Positions 25,093 to 30,510 of a stretch of DNA of 30,510 nucleotides are shown here, piece by piece. The position numbers were made by a program, and so were the translations under genes. Within the stretch, counting starts at the first letter, position 1, and every line of letters begins with the position of its first letter. The notes beneath the pieces are model-generated. The model was not told where the DNA came from. It was given only the letters and a program-made list of their open reading frames with translations, and made no database searches. Source of the DNA: Flavobacteriia bacterium (lineage in GTDB: Bacteria > Bacteroidota > Bacteroidia > Flavobacteriales > Flavobacteriaceae); NCBI GenBank assembly GCA_030626085.1, contig DAOUPQ010000004.1, forward strand, positions 1 to 30,510, given 5' to 3'.

Positions 25093-26052
25093 ATGCTTGA
25101 ACAAAGGTTATATATTATTATTGGATTATTATTTTTACCGATGAAGATCTTTGCTCAAGAAGATATTGCATCTAAAGAAGATATACTTGTTGAACAAAAA
25201 CAAATTAGTTTTGATACTTTCTTTTTTGAAGCACTACAACAAAAAAGTATCGATAATTTTGATAAAGCCATATACGCTTTAGAGGCCTGCCAAGATATTG
25301 ATCCTGATAACTTAGCAGTTTTATTTGAATTTTCAAAGAATTATTATTATCAAAATAAATATACTGAAGCTGAATACTATGGTTTGAAAGCAATGCAAAT
25401 CACGCCAAATAATATATATATTTTAAGACATTTAAAAGAAATTAAATTAAAAAAGAATGATTTTAAGGGTGCGATAAAATTTCAGAAATCAATTATAAGT
25501 CAAAAGAAAGATGAAGAAGCTGATTTGATTTATATATATATACGATCAGGCGATATAGAAAGTGCAAAAGCTTTATTACAAAAGTTAGAAAGGGAAAATA
25601 GATTGCCCGATTCTTTTAATTCTTTGAGAGAATCATTATTACAAGAAAAAACATCAATATCTCAAAATAACGAAAATTTAAATATACCTACTAGTAGGTT
25701 AGACAAATTAAAAAAATCGTATAATAGTGATAATGATTTCGAAACCTTAAAGCAAATCTTAGATAGAGAGCTTAAAACTAAACAATATCTTATCTTGCTT
25801 AGTGATAGTAAAGACGCTATTAATAAATATCCTTCACAACCATTTGTTTATTTGATGAATGGCATTGCCTTAAATAAACTAAGGAAATATAATGAAGCCA
25901 TTATTATTTTAGGTGAGGGCTTAGAATTTGTGATTGATGAACCTGTTTTAGAATCACAATTTATGGAGCAACTAAGCTTGAGTTATAAAGGTATAGGCGA
26001 AAATAAAAAGGCAACTTCATATTACAATAAAATGTTAGAACTTCGAAAATAA
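25093..26052 (+). CDS. Tetratricopeptide repeat protein, exported
   Basis: A 319-residue protein with a signal peptide (hydrophobic core LYIIIGLLFLPM, cleavage probably near FAQED). TPR-like helix pairs run from about 45 to 150: FDKAIYALEACQDIDPDN, then NKYTEAEYYGLKAMQITPNN, then DFKGAIKFQKSIIS. They resume near 250-319 (KYNEAIIILGEGLEF, ATSYYNKMLELRK). TPRs usually serve as protein-binding scaffolds. The gene sits between the nucleotidyltransferase (5 bp) and a DUF4292 lipoprotein (10 bp), so it is in an operon and probably a periplasmic or outer-membrane-associated partner of the lipoprotein (inference). Confidence 0.88.
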   Translation: MLEQRLYIIIGLLFLPMKIFAQEDIASKEDILVEQKQISFDTFFFEALQQKSIDNFDKAIYALEACQDIDPDNLAVLFEFSKNYYYQNKYTEAEYYGLKAMQITPNNIYILRHLKEIKLKKNDFKGAIKFQKSIISQKKDEEADLIYIYIRSGDIESAKALLQKLERENRLPDSFNSLRESLLQEKTSISQNNENLNIPTSRLDKLKKSYNSDNDFETLKQILDRELKTKQYLILLSDSKDAINKYPSQPFVYLMNGIALNKLRKYNEAIIILGEGLEFVIDEPVLESQFMEQLSLSYKGIGENKKATSYYNKMLELRK

Positions 26053-26062
26053 TAATAAAAAT

Positions 26063-26833
26063 ATGCTTAAAAAGACTTTACTGATATTTTTAATTTTTTT
26101 ATTACATTTTTCCTGTAAAAGCAGTAAGGTTTCAACAAACGAAAATATTGCAAACTTATCTTCTAAAAGGATAATTAATAATCACTATGCTGATAATTTA
26201 GAGAATAAAGATATTAAAGCCAGATTGACTATTAATTATAAGGGGAAAACTGATCTTCCAGAATTAAAAGGATCTCTTAGAATTGTTAAAGACAGTGCAA
26301 TATGGATTAGTATATCAAAACTGGGTTTTCCTGTTGGTAAATTATTGGTGACTCCTTCGAGAGTTAGGTTTTATGAAAAAATCAATAAAACATTTTTTGA
26401 TGGTGATTATAGTATTATAAGCATGTTACTAGGAACTGATTTTGATTTTTATAAGGTGCAAAATTTATTTATTGGACAAGCATTATTAAATTTAAAAGAT
26501 CAAAAATATAGTTCAAAAATTCAACAAAAAAAATATTTATTAATTCCTAAAAAGAAAAATCCTATTTTTGACATGTTATTTTGGATAGATCCAATAAATT
26601 TTAAAATTATTAATGAAGAATTTAGATTTAATGATAATAAGATTTTAAAAATTAGTTATAATAATTACACCAAAATTAATGATTTATCATTCCCTGGTGG
26701 ATTTATAATCGATGCAATTGGAGAAAATAGAAGTACAGAAATTAATGTCAATTATAAAACAGTTGAACAAGGATCAAATCTAAAAATACCATTTGTAATA
26801 CCTGAAAATTATAAGAAATTAAAGCTAAAATGA
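26063..26833 (+). CDS. DUF4292 lipoprotein
   Basis: A 256-residue protein with a lipoprotein-type signal peptide: MLKKTLLIFLIFLLHFSC, with Cys18 as the probable lipidated residue and KSSK after it. The body fits DUF4292, a Bacteroidota family whose predicted fold resembles LolA/LolB-type half-barrels. Visible features are KARLTINYKGKTDLPELKGS (about 53-72), IWISISKLGFPVGKLLVTPS (about 86-105) and the C-terminal PFVIPENYKKLKLK. The function is not established; a role in lipid or lipoprotein handling in the envelope is inference from fold and neighbours. Its stop overlaps the next start (ATGA at 26830-26833), which shows translational coupling with the EnvC-like gene. Confidence 0.82.
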   Translation: MLKKTLLIFLIFLLHFSCKSSKVSTNENIANLSSKRIINNHYADNLENKDIKARLTINYKGKTDLPELKGSLRIVKDSAIWISISKLGFPVGKLLVTPSRVRFYEKINKTFFDGDYSIISMLLGTDFDFYKVQNLFIGQALLNLKDQKYSSKIQQKKYLLIPKKKNPIFDMLFWIDPINFKIINEEFRFNDNKILKISYNNYTKINDLSFPGGFIIDAIGENRSTEINVNYKTVEQGSNLKIPFVIPENYKKLKLK

Positions 26834-28095
26834 TTTTATTTTTTACTAAAAGAAATCAAATAAATAAGTGGAACAAAAACCATAGTAAAAGAAATATTTT
26901 ATTAATTTTTATTACTATATTTTTTTTTACAATGTCATTTTCGTCTTATGGGCAAAGTAAGAAATCTTTGGAACAACAACGAATAAAGCTTAAAAAAGAG
27001 ATCAGAGAGATAAATACTCTTTTATTCCAGTCAAAGAAAAAAGAAAAAAATTTGTTATCAGATCTAAATGATCTAAATAAACGAATTAATGTTCGTACAA
27101 AATTAATTGAGACCATCAAAAAGGAAACAAATGAATTAGATAAAGATATTCAGGAAAATGAAAAAGAAGTAGATCAATTGAAAAAGCATTTAGAGGCTCT
27201 TAAAGTTGAATATGCCAAAATGGTACGACAATCTTATAAAAGTAAAACAAAACAAAGCAGATTGATGTTTTTGTTGTCTTCTGAGAGTTTTTTGCAAGCT
27301 TACAAACGAATTCAATATATAAATCAATATGCAGCTTACAGGGCAAAACAAGGTGAGGAAATTACTGTAGAAACAGTCAAATTGCAAAATTTAAATGATT
27401 TTTTAAAAGAGCAAAAAATCGAAAAAGAACTATTAATCATCGAAAATAAAAAAGAGGCTGATAGCATTAAAAATGAAAAGATTTCACAAGAAGGATTAGT
27501 TAAACAGATTAAAAAGAAGGAAAAGAAGTATATATCAATTATAAATAAAAAGCAGCTTGAAGAAAAAGAAATTGACAGGAAAATTGAAAAAATAATACGG
27601 GAAGCTATTGCAAAATCAAATAAAGAATTAAATATTAAAGGATCTGGTTTTAAGCTTACTCCAGAAGCAAAAATTTTAGAAAAAAGTTTTGTTGCCAACA
27701 AAGGAAAATTACCCGCACCAGTTAAAAGGGGAGTAGTTGTAAGACATTATGGGAAACAATCTCATCCCACATTAAAAGGAATTACGATTGAAAGCAATGG
27801 CGTTTTTTATGCTACTGAAAAAGGCAGTAACGCCCGAGTTGTTTTTAATGGTAAAGTTTTAGCAATTCAAGTTTTACCCGGCAAAAAGAAAGCCGTTTTG
27901 ATTCAGCATGGAAATTATATTTCTGTTTATAAAAATTTAGATAATGTAACCGTTCAAAAAGGCGAATTGGTTAAAACAAAGCAAGAAATTGGTAAGATTC
28001 ACACCGATAAAACTACAGGAAAAACAATATTAGCTTTTGTTTTATTTAAGGAGATAAAACGTGAAAACCCTGAAGAATGGGTTTATAAAATTTAA
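26830..28095 (+). CDS. EnvC-like murein hydrolase activator with degenerate LytM domain
   Basis: A 421-residue exported protein. After a 21-residue basic leader comes a hydrophobic signal segment ending near SSYGQ (residue 41). Residues 43-250 are very rich in Lys, Glu and Leu and form long coiled coils, as in EnvC. The C-terminal 120 residues are an M23/LytM fold (KRGVVVRHYGKQSHPTLKG, then VLIQHGNYISVYKNLD). The zinc ligands of active M23 peptidases are missing: no HxxxD near ITIESNGVFY, HGNYISVYKNL lacks the HxH pair, and the last His is replaced in LAFVLFKEI. It should therefore activate amidases rather than cut peptidoglycan itself. The ATG overlaps the DUF4292 stop by 4 bp. Confidence 0.87.
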   Translation: MILFFTKRNQINKWNKNHSKRNILLIFITIFFFTMSFSSYGQSKKSLEQQRIKLKKEIREINTLLFQSKKKEKNLLSDLNDLNKRINVRTKLIETIKKETNELDKDIQENEKEVDQLKKHLEALKVEYAKMVRQSYKSKTKQSRLMFLLSSESFLQAYKRIQYINQYAAYRAKQGEEITVETVKLQNLNDFLKEQKIEKELLIIENKKEADSIKNEKISQEGLVKQIKKKEKKYISIINKKQLEEKEIDRKIEKIIREAIAKSNKELNIKGSGFKLTPEAKILEKSFVANKGKLPAPVKRGVVVRHYGKQSHPTLKGITIESNGVFYATEKGSNARVVFNGKVLAIQVLPGKKKAVLIQHGNYISVYKNLDNVTVQKGELVKTKQEIGKIHTDKTTGKTILAFVLFKEIKRENPEEWVYKI

Positions 28096-28106
28096 AGTAT
28101 ATTGGT

Positions 28107-30218
28107 TTAATTTTTAACTAGAAAATTTTCTTTTCTGATCTTTAATTCAGAAAGTACATTTAAAGCTTCTTCAACATAAATATCTTTATTTAAATTTTTA
28201 TGCCAGATTTCTCTTTTTTTGGCTAAAATAGAATCTTTTTCTACTAGTGAAATTTCATATTGTGGGGAATTAAAAACCAAATCACTTTTATATTTATTAA
28301 TGGCATCAAATTCTTTATTTTGGGCTTCTCTATTTTCAATATCTTTTTTAAAATCAATATAATTTAAATAAATTATATTGTTATCTCTACCTTTTTTTAA
28401 CCATCTTGCATTTTTATCAATTAAAGCAAATTGAGGGTTTGATGCAATTCGTTTTTTACTTTCGTTAACAACCAGATCAAAATTATCGTAAATATTAAGT
28501 GGTGAATATTTAGCTTGTTTTACTTTATCCCAAACCAAAGGATTTTTTTCATCTCGTTCTCCAATTTCTAAATAGGTATATCGGTCGGGCATAGCAATAT
28601 CAGATATTACACCTTTTAATTGGGTAGAGCCACCATTTATCCTATAAAATTTTTGAATGGTCATTTTAAGAGCTCCTAAATCATCAGGGTATTTATAATA
28701 ATTGTTTAAAGGAAGTAAATTTTGAACAGTTCCCTTACCAAAAGTTTGTTTACTACCAATAATTATAGCTCTATTATAGTCTTGCATAGCAGCGGCAAAA
28801 ATTTCTGAAGCCGATGCAGATAATTCATTAACTAAAATTACCAGAGGGCCATCCCACTGTATTTTTTTGTCCTTATCAGATCTCACATTTGGATCTTCAC
28901 CTCGGTATTTAACTTGTACAATAGGTCCGTCCTTAATAAATAAACCTGCTATTTCAATAGCTGTTTTTAAAGATCCGCCTCCATTGTTTCTTAGATCAAT
29001 TAGTAAACCTTCTACATTTTCTTTTTTTAAACGTGAAATTTCTTGCTCCATATCAGTAGCAGAATTACGGAAATTTCTTTCATTAAAATCTATATAAAAT
29101 TTTGGTAAATTTATTATACCAAAATTATGACCATCTTTTTTTACAAGACTTGATTTTACAAAAGTTTCATCTAACTCAACAACGTCTCTAATTATTGAAA
29201 TAACTATTATTCTACCATCAATTTTAAGTACGGTTAATCTCACTTCAGTTCCTTTTTTTCCTTTGATGAATTCAATGGCATTATCAAGTCGCATTCCGAT
29301 AATATCCTGTGGTTCTCCATCGCCTTGCGCCACTTTTAAAATAGCATCACCAACTTCTAATTCACCACCTCTCCAGGCCGGACCTCCTGAGATCAATCCA
29401 TCAACTGTAGTATATTCTTCTTTTTTACGTAATCTGGCACCAATTCCTTCTAATTTGCCTGCCATACTAATATCAAATCTTTTTTTATCTTTTGGAGCAA
29501 AATAACTTGTATGAGGATCAAAGCCTAAAGTTATACTATTAATATAAATTGAAAACCAATCCATTTTTTCAAGATCATTCATAAAACCATAAAAATCATC
29601 AAGGCTTTTTTCGGATCCTTCACGTGCTTCTTCCTCTAATTTTTTAAATGATTGCTGTGGGTAATTACTATCGTTTTCAAGTTTACTTTTTTGTAACTTT
29701 TCTTTTTCATATAACCTTGAAAGTGTATTGGCTTTTAATTGTTCTTGCCAGATTTTAATTAATTCAGCTTCATTTTTTGCAAAAGATTTATTATCATAAT
29801 CCAATGAATAAGTATCTTTTTTATCAAAATCAAATGGATGTTTTAAAATGTCTTTATAATATATTTTTGATTCATTTAATCTTTTTATGTATCGATTATA
29901 AACCAAATAGAAAAAACTCAGATCTTCATTTTTAATTTGATCGTCAATTAAATATTTGTATTTTGAAAACTCATCAATGTCACCTTGAAAGAAAAACCTT
30001 TTTGTTGGATCCATACCGTCAATGAATTCATCAAAAACTTTTGCAGAAAACTCATCATTTATTTTTTGTGGTTCGTAATGCCCTTTTTGTAAAGCATATC
30101 TTATGAGAGAAATTAACACCTTATCTTTCTCTGGATCAGGATCAGTTTTTGACTGAAAACTGAGTAATAAACCAGCGAAAATTAAAATGGTAAAAAGTAT
30201 TTTATAATTCCTTTTCAT
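28107..30218 (-). CDS. prc: Carboxy-terminal processing (tail-specific) protease
   Basis: A 703-residue periplasmic serine protease of the S41 family, with Prc/Tsp architecture. It has a signal peptide (MKRNYKILFTILIFAGLLLS), an N-terminal helical region, and a PDZ domain around 255-335 (GIGARLRKKEEYTTVDGLIS, GGELEVGDAILKV). The protease core follows, with LLIDLRNNGGGSLKTAIEIAG, then ELSASASEIFAAAMQDY and TFGKGTVQN. The Ser/Lys dyad is probably the middle Ser of SASASE and the Lys of FGKGT. The C-terminal ~150 residues match the DUF3340-type region of Prc. It trims or degrades envelope proteins. The ATG at 30218 starts the signal peptide cleanly; an alternative ATG lies 7 codons upstream (30239). 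It is convergent with the EnvC-like gene. Confidence 0.93.
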   Translation of the reverse strand: MKRNYKILFTILIFAGLLLSFQSKTDPDPEKDKVLISLIRYALQKGHYEPQKINDEFSAKVFDEFIDGMDPTKRFFFQGDIDEFSKYKYLIDDQIKNEDLSFFYLVYNRYIKRLNESKIYYKDILKHPFDFDKKDTYSLDYDNKSFAKNEAELIKIWQEQLKANTLSRLYEKEKLQKSKLENDSNYPQQSFKKLEEEAREGSEKSLDDFYGFMNDLEKMDWFSIYINSITLGFDPHTSYFAPKDKKRFDISMAGKLEGIGARLRKKEEYTTVDGLISGGPAWRGGELEVGDAILKVAQGDGEPQDIIGMRLDNAIEFIKGKKGTEVRLTVLKIDGRIIVISIIRDVVELDETFVKSSLVKKDGHNFGIINLPKFYIDFNERNFRNSATDMEQEISRLKKENVEGLLIDLRNNGGGSLKTAIEIAGLFIKDGPIVQVKYRGEDPNVRSDKDKKIQWDGPLVILVNELSASASEIFAAAMQDYNRAIIIGSKQTFGKGTVQNLLPLNNYYKYPDDLGALKMTIQKFYRINGGSTQLKGVISDIAMPDRYTYLEIGERDEKNPLVWDKVKQAKYSPLNIYDNFDLVVNESKKRIASNPQFALIDKNARWLKKGRDNNIIYLNYIDFKKDIENREAQNKEFDAINKYKSDLVFNSPQYEISLVEKDSILAKKREIWHKNLNKDIYVEEALNVLSELKIRKENFLVKN

Positions 30219-30414
30219 AAACAGAATAATTTGATGCATTATAGGTATTTTTAGTCATAACACTAAAACAGTGCCAAGATAGTAAAAATATGTAGTTATT
30301 ATTGACTTTATAGAATTCAATAACCTTATTAATGCAATAGTAATAATATTAAACCTAACATGCTCATAACAAAATGTTAAAGAGTTTTTACTAAACAGTA
30401 AGGTTAAAATAGTT

Positions 30415-30422
30415 TAAATTTG
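30415..30422 (+). promoter_or_regulatory. Putative -7 promoter element of surE
   Basis: TAAATTTG matches TAnnTTTG in all fixed positions and is 18 bp before the surE ATG. No clear -33 TTG is seen. The 222-bp space between prc and surE holds no other feature I can support. Confidence 0.45.
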
Positions 30423-30440
30423 TTAAAAATAATATTAAAT

Positions 30441-30510
30441 ATGAAATCAAAACCTTTAATTTTAATTACCAATGACGACGGAATTACAGCTCCCGGAATA
30501 AGAACTTTAA
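30441..30510 (+). CDS. surE: 5'-nucleotidase SurE, N-terminal fragment
   Basis: Only the first 23 codons are inside the window. They read MKSKPLILITNDDG followed by ITAPGIRTL, which is the invariant N-terminus of SurE (5'/3'-nucleotidase and exopolyphosphatase). The NDDG motif supplies the metal-binding Asp pair. The gene is divergent from prc, with 222 bp between the start codons. Confidence 0.9.
   Translation, partial: MKSKPLILITNDDGITAPGIRTL

Noticed and set aside
27190..27701. Minus-strand open frames opposite the EnvC-like gene
   Set aside because: These are shadows of the Lys/Glu-rich coiled-coil coding sequence; their Phe/Ser-rich products have no family features.
28867..29505. Plus-strand open frames opposite prc
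   Set aside because: They lie fully inside the conserved PDZ and protease core coding region on the other strand and resemble no known protein.

Overview
The window is AT-rich chromosomal DNA from a member of the Bacteroidota, most likely class Flavobacteriia. The evidence is the protein families (DUF1080, DUF3078, DUF4292, a long PurF-like amidotransferase, a single-membrane-subunit SdhCAB, and ComEC without its metallo-beta-lactamase domain). Promoters also fit: the -7 motif TAnnTTTG recurs upstream of genes, and Shine-Dalgarno sequences are largely absent. Species cannot be fixed from the sequence. I see no rRNA, tRNA, CRISPR array, phage or insertion sequence. Gene density is high, and the longest stretch without a gene is about 260 bp.

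Layout, left to right. (1) 1-1310: the tail of a Gfo/Idh/MocA oxidoreductase and a secreted DUF1080 (3-keto-glycoside hydrolase family) protein, closed by a strong terminator. (2) 1450-4254: an ABC-F ATPase and an outer-membrane phospholipase A. (3) 4297-7644, minus strand: an apparent operon of a PfkB sugar/nucleoside kinase, a 630-residue PurF-like amidophosphoribosyltransferase and a small lipoprotein. (4) 7747-10657: SufE, a SufT/DUF59 protein, a DUF3078 beta-barrel protein and a CNNM/CBS membrane protein. (5) 10670-13706: HflX GTPase, an endonuclease/exonuclease/phosphatase protein and an omega-amidase-like nitrilase. (6) 13844-17484: the sdhCAB operon for succinate:menaquinone oxidoreductase, with its own promoter, a terminator and a GC-rich palindrome between sdhA and sdhB. 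(7) 17563-18466: an ECF sigma factor with a 90-residue zinc-finger anti-sigma candidate, ended by a clean terminator. (8) 18499-24014: cardiolipin synthase, an O-methyltransferase, a MATE exporter and ComEC. (9) 24080-28095: an envelope operon of NDP-sugar pyrophosphorylase, TPR protein, DUF4292 lipoprotein and EnvC-like murein hydrolase activator. (10) 28107-30510: the tail-specific protease Prc, divergent from the start of surE.

Most of this is housekeeping or envelope biology. No wholly new system is evident. The points that most deserve a second look are a His in place of the catalytic Asn of the phospholipase, the kinase/PurF-like/lipoprotein operon, a GC-rich palindrome inside the sdh operon, an orphan hairpin-terminator that may end a small RNA, and the sigma/anti-sigma pair.
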